Shown: piece after piece, positions 10,417 through 21,552 of the stretch | Layout: each line of letters opens with the position of its first letter | Numbering within the stretch: the stretch's first letter is position 1 | Assembly: GCA_963580285.1 (NCBI GenBank) | Contig: OY757010.1 | Location: 218,631,234 to 218,695,233, forward strand | Reading direction: 5' to 3' | DNA: 64,000 bases | Origin: Lucinisca nassula | Taxonomy: Eukaryota > Mollusca > Bivalvia > Lucinida > Lucinidae | The notes under the pieces: model-generated | Told to the model about the DNA's origin: nothing | What the model saw: only the letters and a program-made list of their open reading frames with translations | The model's database searches: none | Program-made: the position numbers and the translations under genes

Positions 10417-10548
10417 TGTTTGTTTGTGTTGAGGTTTTTTGTCCCCGTCAACTTTATTTAGGTGATTTGGAGACGTTTTCGATTTTGTGGGACTTTTACA
10501 CGACACGGATTTGAAATGACAGCTTAAGCCCTACCGCCCAAAAATCGC
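10417..10548 (-). mobile_element. SINE R, 3' part only
   Basis: TTTGTTTGTTTG tail followed by diverged SINE R (GTCCCCGTCAAC, GGAGACGTTTTCG, GGGACTTTTAC). It lacks the head after GCCCTACCGCCC. If the tandem model is right, a copy of it should lie just left of position 1. Confidence 0.7.
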
Positions 10549-10593
10549 TAGGATTCAATTAAGGAGCTGTCGGATTCGCATCACTTTTCCTGG

Positions 10594-10889
10594 GTAGGTT
10601 GTTTGATAATTGTGTTAACGGAGATGTTGCACTGATGAGGTAGGCGGCCTTCATGCGGACTGAACAAATTCGACGGAAATAAGGGCGAGGATTGTGGCCA
10701 CGTAAAATCGATTTAAGCCCACCCAGTGGAATTCGTTTCACTGACTGTTCCAAGGCGGTTCTTCTGTCGCGGTTTATTTTTGTTATGGCTTGTCTTTGAG
10801 TGTGTGTATCGCTTGAATTATTTTGTTTTGGATAGATAATTGGCCAGTTTGGAGGAAAGTAACTGTCCTTTTGGCTTTCCGATGTTGAG
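10594..10889 (+). mobile_element. Naiad UTR fragment, unit-2 copy of 36-331
   Basis: Identical to 36-331 apart from C instead of T at 10652. The following C run is 12 long here and 14 in unit 1. Confidence 0.75.
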
Positions 10890-10910
10890 AAAAAGCCCCC
10901 CCCCCCCACC

Positions 10911-11004
10911 TACACCTTTTCAGGGAGAACCATCCCCTGTGCAGGTTAAAGAACCCTACCGTAATTACATGATTACTGTGTAGGTTTTCATCCTGCAAAA
11001 CCCA
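10911..11004 (-). mobile_element. SINE E fragment, unit-2 copy
   Basis: Counterpart of 355-448; no differences noticed. Confidence 0.7.
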
Positions 11005-11005
11005 G

Positions 11006-11296
11006 ATTGATTGATTGTTTTGGGTTTAACAACACTGCAACCATTTTGTGTCATTTTGTGTCGTCTCCCAGAGAATGGGAGAAAAGAGATAGAAGAGATA
11101 GTAGAGGTGATGAAAGTGAGGGACAGCGGAGAATAAGGAAATGAACGGAAGTGTAGAAACAGAAGAATAACAACACTCCCCCTCTACCCTTACCTGCTGA
11201 AAGGACAACAGGCCTTGTCCAACTGTAAGCCGATATCAGTTGGACGCCATCCAGTGACGCAAGATACATGTCACCTTTGCCTCACCCAACCACCCT
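11006..11296 (-). mobile_element. Dispersed repeat Q, unit-2 copy
   Basis: Counterpart of 450-740, still with a single 26-bp motif near its right end. Confidence 0.6.
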
Positions 11297-11545
11297 TTTC
11301 CAAAGCTGTAGTGTATGTAATGTACACGTGCGAGAAATGGTCAAATGTGACCGATCGCAGTATCAGTAGGTGGAAAGAAAGAAAAAATATGCTTAAAAGT
11401 GTTGTTTCTCATAAAGTGCCATCCAGTCGCGGCTTTAGAAGTTTCGATTTTAATTTCAGGCAGTACTCCTAGTATAGTCCTGGTCTGAGAGATACTGTTT
11501 CGTTTAGACCTTAAATTCTTGTGGGTTTTTTTTTTTGCCAAAAGC

Positions 11546-11594
11546 GTAGACCCTGATCAGACGCCGCGTTCTGCGGCGTCTGATCTGGGTCTAC
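11546..11594. repeat. Palindromic core, unit-2 copy
   Basis: Counterpart of 991-1039: two 22-base arms around a 5-base loop. The T run upstream is one base shorter than in unit 1. Confidence 0.8.
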
Positions 11595-11732
11595 ACTGTT
11601 TACAAAACCCAAACCACGATTCCCGTCCAGATTCAAATGATTACCGTATTTCACCACACTACGACATCACAGTGATGAGAATTGTACTGCTATTTTCTGT
11701 GAATAACCGCTGTCTGTCTTACCGAGTAATTA

Positions 11733-11891
11733 GAAGCCCCTGTGGCGCAGTGGTTATGCTACTCGCCTTGTAAACCAGGGATCGCAGGATCGATCCCGGG
11801 CTTCTCCAGACTTTCGGATGAGTCTTTAAACCGAGGTCCCGTCTCCGTATGACCTTAGCTGTTGGTGGGACGTAAAACTAAAACTCACTCA
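11733..11891 (+). mobile_element. SINE A, unit-2 copy
   Basis: Counterpart of 1178-1336 including both target-site duplications (11718-11732 and 11892-11906), so the SINE was in place before the segment duplicated. Confidence 0.92.
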
Positions 11892-12038
11892 CTTACCGAG
11901 TAATTACGTGGTTAACTTCAGCATTGTAATTTTGGGTCAATAACCCCCTCCATCCTCCCCATAAAAAAAAAAGAAAAAAAGTTTAACGTGAATTTCCGTT
12001 CTATTGATACCCTTCATAGTTCATAAGCTATGCTGAAT

Positions 12039-12297
12039 CTGTTTGTTTGAATCCGCATCAACACTATTTAGGTTACTTCGGAGACTTTGCGTTCGACTTT
12101 GTGGTACTTTACCCAACATTCATCTCAAGTCCTGCCGCCCAATGAAACCAATAGGGCTTTTATGCATGGATGGTCCGACTCTCACCACTTTGTCTGCCTC
12201 TAAGCGGTTTATCAGTACTCATGCGCGGTCGGTTTCAGCTCTGCGTGACAGCACCATGCAGCCAAATCTATTCCTTCAAGCCCCGATTGGCGCAGGC
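12039..12297 (-). mobile_element. SINE R, unit-2 copy
   Basis: Counterpart of 1484-1742. Confidence 0.75.
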
Positions 12298-13086
12298 CGT
12301 CTGCTGATGTTTACAACACTACTTCATGCATTCAGCACTCCATTTTCATATATATATTCTACAACACGCAGGTTGATCTTAGTCTTCGCTGGGCAGACAT
12401 GTCCGAAGACAAATGTTTGCTTGACGCTGCTCAAATGAATCACTATTCCGAACTGGCTCCACCCATTGTATACTTGTGGACTCTACCATTGCTATATATT
12501 GTACAAGTCCATTAGTCAGTTAAGGGGTGTCGGGTCTTTTTGTTCGTTTTTATTCTATTTTTTACAGACATTCCTGGAAGCAAACAGTGCAGACCCAGAC
12601 CAGACGCGACATTTCGCGGTGTTTGATCTGGGTCTAGATTGTTTGCCTATGTCCCTTTACGAGTTTCGAAGGAAGAATGGGTTAAGCTTAAAGACAATAA
12701 GGGTAAATAAAATCCTCTTCTGTCAATTTTTGTCACATTTGGTCGCAGTAGATGTGACTTGTCGGCGACAAAATGGTAGAATATTCATATAAAAGGTATA
12801 GTAAATAATACAGCTAACAAAATTTATATACAAATAAATAGTAAGAATCAATGCAGATTCAAACGATTGGCGTCGCGGAAGGACACTATTAGCAGTTTTA
12901 AGATTGGGCTTGGCTTGTATCACGATAACATATTCGTGCGCCATACATGTATTGTATTCTTTCAGATCCCCAAAACGGTTAATTGTCTGATGAAAATATG
13001 TTATTTTTCATATTTTTACTCAATACATCCATAATCTATGTTTAGACCAGAAAGAAGGAAAAGAGCACAAGTTTTCATCAGGAAAA

Positions 13087-13366
13087 CATCAGGAAAACAC
13101 ATCTGTATAATTTTGATCCCCTTGAACCCATCTTTTATTCAGTAAAACTGAGGTTTACAGAGGTAAACTTTATTTTTCTAATTTCTGCTCTAAAATATAG
13201 ATTGTGGGTACTCGTTAGAACCGCCTAATCTGGGCGGTTCTAACGAGCATACACAATGTATATTATGAGTAGAAATGAGAAAAATATTACAATTTTTCTT
13301 CTAAATATTTTCATGTTTTCGCCGATACAGGTTACAATGTCTTTGTATAGGCGCGTTTTCGTAATG
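13087..13366. mobile_element. MITE A, unit-2 copy
   Basis: Counterpart of 2532-2811. Confidence 0.85.
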
Positions 13367-14898
13367 ATTTGACAAAATGGTAGTCCTAAAGATTACAAAG
13401 ACATCATTTTGACACATGGGTGTGTTATCGTAACGAGACAGAAAAAAAACTTATGTGACAATGACTCAGTACACATTGCTATAGCTAGGAGTATTATTCT
13501 TAGCCCCCGCTTTACCCCACGAAAGTAGTACTTTTAAACCAGAGGATTAATGGCGCTGGAACCGCTAACCTCAGTGCTGAGTGTTTACAGAGCCATTTTG
13601 GTTTGTGAGAAGATTTTTGAAGGTTTTTTACTATGTCAGCCAACTTGGCCATCATCATGTGAACTAAACCATTTAAACAAACTTTTGTTTCTCCACCCCA
13701 TTAAGGTTCCACATGCAAATTTGACCTAAATATGGCCACCTGTTTCTCAGCAAAAAAAGAGTTTATTTTGATATCTGAGTGGTCCTGGACCAAGGCCAAT
13801 GACTAACACTGACGTTTGGTACTCATGCAGCACCATTAACTTGTTTAGCTAGTTGCATATACCATCTAAGTTCACAGGCAATGGCAGTTTTCGAAAAAAA
13901 AAATAATTTCAACTTTTTCACATACAAGAGCACAAGTAACCAAACTTGACTTTGCCAAGGTGAACCCAGACTCATCATTTGAATTAGTTGCAATGGGCCG
14001 GAGACCCCAATGCTACATTCGTAGCTTCAAGGTAAGTGGCCCACTGATTTCAGAGAAAAACCAGTGCTTCAGCTGAAGTGCACGTTCCGCCGGATGCTTT
14101 TAGCTTGATGAGTGTTACCATATATGGGTATGGCGGCCATTATGGTCATGTGACCTGGACCTAAAACGGCTCCCCCAGTAAATGCGCCTTATCGTTTGGA
14201 GCAAAAATATATCTTATACTTTAGTACTGTATTCTGAATCGTTTGCAGGATAAAATGCATTCTTACTTTTCCAATACAAAAGCATATGTGTCAAAGTTTG
14301 ACCTAGGCACAAAGAAGGTCAAGGTCAACCCAGGGTCACCATTTTAGCACTTTATGATGGGCCTACGTCCCAGATGCTATTTATCAAGTTTCGTGGAAAT
14401 CTGCCCAGTGGTTCTGGAGAAGACTATTTTTGAAGGGTTTTTACCATATATGGCTTGGCGGCCATTTTGGTCATGTGACCTGGACCCCGTGAGCAAATTT
14501 TGGTTTTACCCATCCCATAGAGGCTCCATATGAAATTTGACTTCAATCGGCCCAACGGTTTCCGAGGAGAAGCAGTTCGAAAATTTTCACATTTTTCGCC
14601 TCGGCGAGGCTATACTAAATGGAAAGTAATATTTGGCAAGTTCATTGGTTAGATCTCATTGATATCTATCAGTATTCCAAAAATTATTTAAATATTCCAA
14701 TCGGTTAAGTCACTGTCACCAATTTTCACAAACGGGTTACGGACGGACAGACTGACAGAATGACACAGTGATTTTAGGGCACTCTTAGAAAATCAACCGC
14801 ATTCAGTCGGTCGCTTTTTCTGCGGGTCGTGCAATAGGTTTTTAGGTATTTTACAATATATATAAGATCATATTCAAACGGCTCTTTGGCAGTGCCCA
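13367..14898. repeat. Dispersed repeat, unit-2 copy
   Basis: Counterpart of 2812-4343, with the same internal repeats and no coding potential. Confidence 0.55.
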
Positions 14899-15133
14899 GG
14901 GCCCAGTTGTTCAAAGCATCGTTAGCTAACGAGCTCGTTAGTGGTCAGATTGTTAACTGTTCTAGCAAGTTTAATATGTAAATGTTTGGTATTTTTGCTG
15001 AAAAAAATATGAACAGCTTTTGGGCATGCTCACATTTTTTCAGCAAAAATATTAGTATATTTGCCATAATAAATGATCAAAATTTTAACGATACGATAAC
15101 TAACGACGTCGTTAGTTTTGAACAACTGGCCCC
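14899..15133. mobile_element. MITE F, unit-2 copy
   Basis: Counterpart of 4344-4578 with the same terminal inverted repeats. Confidence 0.85.
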
Positions 15134-15482
15134 AGATCAAGAACGGCAATGTTTGATGGCTCGTTTGGCTCGTTCTCATCCTCAGCGCCTAAATTTTGGA
15201 ACCAGTTTCCAGAATCTGTCAGAAAAGCATCGTCTGTCAAAGTATAGGCTATTTTATTTTCTTTATCAGTTAAACTGCTTGACGCTATGATTGGTTGATA
15301 GTGAAGTTTAAATGTCAGCCTATATTCAGCAATTATTACGATTTTAGCCTATTTTATATGCCCTTTTAAATGGTTTGATTTTAAATATGACCCCAAATTA
15401 TTTTATTGTGAGTTTAAAAGTGTATTTTTTATGACTGTGTATTGAATCTGGACTGCCGGTGATGCGCATTTCGTGATGAACT

Positions 15483-16016
15483 AAAGTGATGGCAGACCTC
15501 GACACAGTGGTACAAATTTTCCAGTGAGTGTGGACTGACCGTACAGCTGGCATCAAATGATTGTTTCTACTGAAGTGATGGCAGACGTCGACACAGTGGT
15601 ACAACTTTTCCAGTTGGTGTGGACTGACCGTACAGCTGGCATCAAATGATTGTTTCTACTGAAGTGATGGCAGACGTCGACACAGTGGTACAACTTTTCC
15701 AGTGAGTGTGGACTGACCGTACAGCTGGCATCAAATGATTGTTTCTACTGAAGTGATGGCAGACGTCGACACAGTGGTACAACTTTTCCAGTGAGTGTGG
15801 ACTGACCGTACAGCTGGCATCAAATGATTGTTTCTACTGAAGTGATGGCAGACGTCGACACAGTGGTACAACTTTTCCAGTTGGTGTGGACTGACCGTAC
15901 AGCTGGCATCAAATGATTGTTTCTACTGAAGTGATGGCAGACCTCGACACAGTGGTACAACTTTTCCAGTGAGTGTGGACTGACCGTACAGCTGGCATCA
16001 AATGATTGTTTCTACT
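15483..16016 (+). repeat. 89-bp minisatellite, unit-2 copy
   Basis: Six 89-bp units in the same variant order as 4928-5461. Unequal exchange has not altered the copy number since the segment duplicated, which supports a very recent event. Confidence 0.95.
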
Positions 16017-16975
16017 GTGTCTCTACTGCTATTCATCAGACAGCCCCAACTAGTAGCGAGTGCGTGCACTCAATTGCTGATACATTGTTTTGTACAAATT
16101 AATAATATGCATGACTCATAGACTAGATTTTTGACTTTTTCTTAACTAGGATTATTATTACCATCATTTTACTGTTATGTTTCTTATAATTTGTCTCTTT
16201 TATGTTATATTGTTTGAAATGTAAAAGTTGTATAATTTGTGTATATATATTTGTACATATGTTTTAGAGCTGCTAAGCTAAATGTGCTGTCCTCTTAAAA
16301 AATTGAATAAATAAAAATGGTCATGACGGCCATCTGGGTCATTTGATCTGGACCAGTTGATCAAAATTCATTTCTTTTATCCCATAGAAGCTTCATATGA
16401 GATTTGACTTCAATTTTCCCAGCAGTTTTTAATGAATAACAGGTTTTAATTTTGATAACTGTGTGGCATCGGTCCAAGGTCAAGGCGTGACCATGACCAT
16501 TGATATTAATGTAGCTTCATTTACTGAATTGATGATTGCTTTGACAAATTTAAAGTTGGCCATTTGTAACCGCAAACAAACTTCCGTTTCCCAATCCCAT
16601 GGATGTTCCACATGGAATTTGACTTCAATCGACCGAGTTGTATCAGAGGAGAAATGTTTGAAATTGTTGACAGACGACAAACAGACAGACGACAGACACT
16701 ACAGACGACAGACAGACTACAGATTTGCCGTACTATAAGCTCACCACTGAGCCTTCGACTCAGGTGGGCTTAAAATCAGCCCTTGACTGTTTAGCGGTCA
16801 CATACCTGCTGGCAGTCATATACTACATAATGAGCTAATCGATATACCTTCAGGAGAGATTGCAACTGTTCCTTAAAGACAAAATATTCCAAAAGACCTA
16901 ATACATATACATGTAACGAATTGCACATCGTGTCCTTTTTAACATAAATCAAAATTTGTATAGCTTTCATTTCTT
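16017..16975. repeat. AT-rich DNA and dispersed repeat, unit-2 copy
   Basis: Counterpart of 5462-6420. It contains the T/A difference at 16119 and ends at the right breakpoint of the duplication. Confidence 0.6.
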
Positions 16976-17128
16976 GGGGCCTAGGCAACAGTGGATCTAC
17001 ACTGACGTGTCACATATAGGAAACTGCAAAGGGTAGATCGGCTTGGGACGGCCAATGAGTGATTTCAACTCCCCGCGTGCTCGTTTCAATTGCAGTTTCA
17101 TATAGCTCAACACTGAGTCATAAGACTT

Positions 17129-17745
17129 GAAAAACAGAAGTGAAGACAATGATCAGGAATCGATACAATTAACCCACAGCTCCTATCAGAGACACCAAAA
17201 ACATAAATTAATACATAAATTAATAGACCCTACTGGAAACATCAATATTGGAAAGCCAAAAGGACAATTACTTTGCCACAAAACGACTGATTGGCTATCC
17301 AAAGCAAAATGAGATAAGCGTTACACACATTCAAAGACAAACCATAACAAAAATAAACCGCCTTGAAACGGTCAGTGAAGCGAATTTTACTGGGATGGGG
17401 GCTGAGGTGCTTCAATCGACCTTACGCGGCCGCAATCCTCGCCCTTACTTCCGTCGCGATTCAGACAAATAATTTGTTCAGTCCGCATGAAGGCCTCCTA
17501 ACTCATCATCCAAAAGGACAGTTACTTGCCCACAAAATGACCAAAATATAAGCGATACACACACTCTAAGACAAACCATAACAAAAATAAAGCGCGACAG
17601 AACAACCACATTGGAACGGTCAGTGAAACTATTTTCACTGGGGGGCTTAAATTGATTTTACGCGGCCGCAATCCTCGTCCATACTTCCGTCACGATTTAG
17701 ACAAACAATTTGTTCAGTCCGCATGAACCGATTTAACCCCTTTGT
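17129..17745 (-). mobile_element. Two Naiad UTR fragments in tandem, inverted
   Basis: Read on the minus strand, two head-to-tail partial copies of the Naiad UTR/pseudo-LTR: both contain GCGGACTGAACAAATT, GCGGCCGC or its variant before AAAATC/AATC, and GGACAGTTACTT-type words. The break between them is near 17505-17515. They lie just downstream, in minus-strand sense, of the reverse transcriptase scrap at 17768-17900, so together they are the remains of an inverted Naiad insertion. Confidence 0.75.
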
Positions 17746-17767
17746 CGCAATATTTATCACATGCTAT

Positions 17768-17900
17768 TTGATGGCAGTAAGACATGAAGTTAATAATTTG
17801 GACAGTTCAATGGTGGTACCAGAGCTTGAATTTGCAATAAACCGTGCTTTGTATGGTCTTTTATGAAGTTTAGGTAACCAATATAACGTAGAGAGCCTCA
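17768..17900 (-). pseudogene. Naiad reverse transcriptase fragment (fingers)
   Basis: The minus strand encodes LYWLPKLHKRPYKARFIANS followed by SSGTTIELSKLLTSCLTAIK, the segment of a Penelope-like RT where template-binding finger residues lie. It aligns with the plus-strand copy at about 20785-20900, which reads LYWLPKLHKK and then shifts frame. This fragment keeps the frame at the A run where the longer copy has an extra A. Its upstream flank is unrelated, so it is truncated on both sides. Confidence 0.85.
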
Positions 17901-18410
17901 GCAACGGTTTAAATTCAGAGCAAAACAAATACAGTAAGTTTTTTATGAAGGTTAGCAATAGGCTGTTTCTTGAATATAAAATATAGTCATATGGCTTAGT
18001 AGGGCTTGTTAAAAATGCTTACGAAATTTTGAATGTCTAACGAGTTTAAATAATCACATTGATTATAATTTTGACGCACCAAAGAAGGGTTTGTTTGTGA
18101 TGTCTTCTGCTGAGAATGCGTCTGCTCGGCTTCGGTGATTCTTTTCCCTCATATTTACCAGCACCCCTTTTGATGAGGCCTCGCAGCTTTGCACTGTCCC
18201 GTGAAATTGGTTCCAACGTTTCTGTTGCACTGTCGAAGTCCCTGAGGGAGGCTTTGTAAGTGTCCTTGTATTGGTTCTTTTACAACTATGGGACCGTTTT
18301 TCCACTTGTAATTCTCCGTAGAGAAATTTCTTTGACAAACTCAAATCAGGCATTCTAGTGCTTTGGCAAGCCATCCTAATTGTGCAATTTTCTGCATCCC
18401 AGCCCTTTTC
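17901..18410. other. Unclassified DNA
   Basis: Between the inverted RT scrap and the 5' pseudo-LTR of the plus-strand Naiad. I see no domain or known repeat in it; possibly ancestral target DNA. Confidence 0.4.
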
Positions 18411-18536
18411 AGGTTTCCATTATGGTCTGGTCGCTTAATGTTTGTATTTCTTTCCTTTCCCTTTGATGTCTTTTATGGGTGGAGTAAGTTACTTGTATCA
18501 ATTCCTGATCTTTGTTTTACTTCTACTTTGCATATC
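18411..18536 (+). repeat. Naiad 5' pseudo-LTR piece
   Basis: Direct repeat of 22584-22706 (AGGTTTCCATTATGGTCTGG, TGGGTGGAGTAAGTTA, TTGTATCAATTCCTGATC). Differences include an additional CTTTC near 18455. The same block appears solo at many other sites in both orientations. Confidence 0.8.
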
Positions 18537-19035
18537 AGGGCTGTTTTGTTTGTGCCGTGTGGCGGCTGTAAAATGCATTTAATGCTCTTATTTTTCCAAT
18601 CCTCAGGGATTGCTTATACAATTTCTTTTCACTGTTCCATCAATTGACATCCTTTAAATACCTGTTGAAGGTCATTATTAAACCGATGTTCGTTCCTCGT
18701 TGTATAACAACTGCTTGTTTGACATCCCTGTACTTTAAGTAGACTAAGATGTTTTGTGGGCTTTTGTTGTACCTTCCTTCTATTCGAAGGAATCTTCTTC
18801 AGTATTTTTATATGCTGTTTTATTTATTTATTTAATAACCGGTATGAACATCGCTTTAGTTTTGACGGTATCACAACCTTATTAACCAAAATGAGTATTA
18901 CAAATACATTTAAAATATCAATATCACCCTTTAGGTTACACTCTGCTTCTTCTGTACGGATTCCCCATTCTAATAAGAACTTTAATACTATGTTGCCTTC
19001 GGTATTGGTTAGACCCTTAAATTTGTCTTCTGTAA
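18537..19035 (+). other. Naiad leader region
   Basis: AT-rich sequence between the 5' pseudo-LTR and the first recognisable coding sequence. No conserved domain could be read in any frame. A TAA at 19033 closes the frame used downstream, so the original start may have been lost, lie after it, or lie in another frame. Confidence 0.4.
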
Positions 19036-20805
19036 CTTCAGTTAATCTCAAAGGCTGCTCCAGGCATTACCAATGTTTTTGGGAGTAGTCTTCGTATAAG
19101 ACTATCTCCTCTCAAATCGCCCATCCTTCGAAAATATACTAATCCGTGGAAAAGAAGTGGAATGTATCCTAGTATTTCTAAGTGCAATGCCAAGAGGTGC
19201 AGATGTTGTTCGCATTTAAGCATTGCGTCTACCGTTACATCATCTGTAAACGGTAGACGCTTCTCTGTAGTTAACATGTCTGATTTGACATGACAGTGTA
19301 CAGATTTAATTTATCTAATTACTTGACGTGCTGCAAACCGTTATATGCAGTACGGCGGTCAAACTAACCGCATGCTTAAAACTAGATTGAACGAGCATTA
19401 TCGTAGAATGAGTAAGCCTAGGAAAACTGACACTTTCTTATACCGTCACTTTCGACCTACAGGTCATTCTGTAAATAACATTGTTATACAACCAGTGGAA
19501 AACCTTTATTACGATGCAAATTCTACATCTAGATTCAAAATAATCAAAAGACATGAAGCTAAACTGAAATGGATTAAATTTTTACAGACCCCTTTTCTAC
19601 TGGGATTTAATGACAACATTTATCATGAGGGTAATATTGCCAGAATGCCGGACTTTGATATTTTCTCACTCCTGGAATGTCGAAAACGCAGAACTAGATC
19701 TCACAGCACCAGGAAAAATGGTAACTTTAAACGTAAATCACGTTCGTTTAAACGAAACAATACTAGACTGAAGTGACTGTCAATTATATTATTAAATCAT
19801 GGACGCCACTCTATGCTTTCATTTCTAAGTTCATTACCCGTTTCTGTTTTACGTCTTCTGGACACCGAGGCGAATAAATTCTACGATAGTTCTCATCAGT
19901 TATATGATGCGGCGCTCTTAACTAGAGGCTATACTCAGCATACTCTCCGTCCTTACATTGATTCTGAAATTAATCATAAACGCCATTTCTTCAAAATATC
20001 CTTCATTAATAAGGGTATGAATTTTATAGATTTGCCCAGTATCTTCCGTGAGAGATCGGTGCTTTCTTCCATTCCTGCTTATTTTCAAAATACTGAAACA
20101 CCTATAATTTGCTATAAATATAACAAACCTGTTAGATCTATCATTTTTAATTTCAATAAACTTGTTTCAGATCTTGATATTGATACTAATACTCCTGATT
20201 CATGTGATTTTAAAAACTCAAAGTATTGCTATCCTGCTGCTGGTCATGTAATTACTGGCAATTTGAAAATTATTCCTGATTCTAGGATAAGGAATATAAT
20301 TTCTAAAGGACCGAAATATCGGTTTCCTTCTAAAATTGATTTCAGTAAATGTAGAGATGAAATCGCTGCTTCCCTGAATGAATTCGGTAATCGATGGTGT
20401 AAGCGAGAGTATGTTGAGCATAAAGCCCTTAAGGACTGGAAACTTAGCATTTTAAAACTAGTGAATAAACGCATTTCTTTCTATTCTCAAAGTACTAACT
20501 TATTACCTCCTAAGCCCAAGACGTCTTTACGTCATCTTAAACTAGGTATTCAAGAATTTCATAAGAAGTTTGTTTTGGCCCCTGCAGACATGGCCGCTAA
20601 CAACGTCGTCGTTGTGTGACGGCTCCAATATGTTAACACGCTTAAGCAGGAGCTTGGTGGTACTAAGGCCTATGAACTTCAGTCTTTAGCTGAAGAGAGA
20701 GCTATAGTAGATAAACATGTTTGTCTTTCAGCTACCAAGTTTGCTGTGTGTGTTAACGAAGGCCAAGACAAGCTTCCTACGCTATACTGGTTACCAAAAC
20801 TTCAT
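19036..20805 (+). pseudogene. Naiad ORF part 1: GIY-YIG endonuclease, linker, RT start; four in-frame TGAs
   Basis: One frame of about 590 codons, stopped only by TGA at 19291, 19324, 19774 and 20617. Endonuclease: a Cys-rich stretch (CNAKRCRCC, 19183-19209), then LIYLIT, a TGA, and YGGQTNRMLKTRLNEHYRRM; the Q-T...R...H pattern and a later TGHS are typical of Penelope GIY-YIG domains. The TGAs at 19291 and 19324 stand where relatives have Cys of the CCHH zinc motif. The linker (about 20197-20250) reads CDF instead of CxC before YCYPAAGHVITG and KGPKYRFPS. The RT start reads AANNVVVV, TGA, RLQYVNTLKQEL, where relatives have Cys. The frame is lost at the A run 20806-20812. It could be a decayed selenoprotein or an ordinary pseudogene with chance TGAs. 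Confidence 0.85.
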
Positions 20806-20812
20806 AAAAAAA

Positions 20813-21550
20813 CCTTACAAAGCACGGTTTATTGCAAATTCTAGCTCTTGCACTACCACTGAACTTTTTTAATTATTAACTTCCTGTCTTACTGCTATTA
20901 AAACGCATGTAATTAAATATTGTGATAAAGTCTTTGAAAGATCAGGAAGAAATCTGTTTTGGTCTATAAAAAATTCGAATGAGGTTTTAAATAAATTGAA
21001 ATCTAGACATTTTCGTGCTTCTAGTCTGTCTACCTACGATTTTTCCACTCTTTACACTACACTTCCTCATAATCTTATAAAAGAAAAGCTTAATGATTTA
21101 ATTGAATGGGCTTTTCACAGAGAAGATTCTCTCTATCTTGCATGTATGGTCAGAAATGCATTTTTCACTTCTAAAGAGCATAAGAATTATACACTTTGGT
21201 CATGTCAGAAAGTGTGTGATGCCCTCACCTTTCTACTTGACAATATTTATATTAGATTCGGTACTAAGTTATTTAGACAAATTGTGGGTATTCCGATGGG
21301 TACTAATTGCGCACCTCTTGTGGCTGATCTGTTCTTGTATTGTTATGAAAGAGACTTCATTTTGTCGCTTTCCATTGATAACCAATCTGAAATTATTGAA
21401 GCTTTTAGCTCTACTTCTAGATATTTATATGATTTATTAAATATTGATAATACCTATTTTGATTGTTTGATCAGTCAGATTTACCCCCTAGAACTTCAGT
21501 TAAATAAAGCAAATTCTTCTGATACCGAGGCCCCGTTTTTGGATTTACAT
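20813..21550 (+). pseudogene. Naiad ORF part 2: RT palm, catalytic Asp changed
   Basis: After the +1 shift the frame reads PYKARFIANSSSCTTTEL, a TAA at 20870, then an open stretch with motif A (STYDFSTLYTTLPH), GIPMGTNCAPLVADLFLYCY (motif B region) and RYLYDLLNIDNTYF. The last is the position of the catalytic Asp pair, which the sister copy helps reconstruct as LDDLL; here the first Asp is Tyr. It ends where a 7-bp deletion near 21552 shifts frame again. The RT could not be active even without the stop. Confidence 0.88.
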
Positions 21551-21552
21551 CT

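Larger units (their letters stand above)
6421..16975 (+). repeat. Tandem segmental duplication, unit 2 (complete)
   Basis: Under the tandem model this is one whole unit: 6421-10558 is the part whose partner should lie left of the window, and 10559-16975 is the part seen twice here. Its left edge at 6421 falls inside a truncated MITE, as expected for a breakpoint. To the right of 16975 the sequence (starting GGGGCCTAGG) has no counterpart after 6420. Confidence 0.85.

Noticed and set aside
18756..19088. 110-codon frame as a separate hydrophobic protein
   Set aside because: AT-rich leader of the Naiad overlapping the start of the endonuclease frame; no conserved motif.
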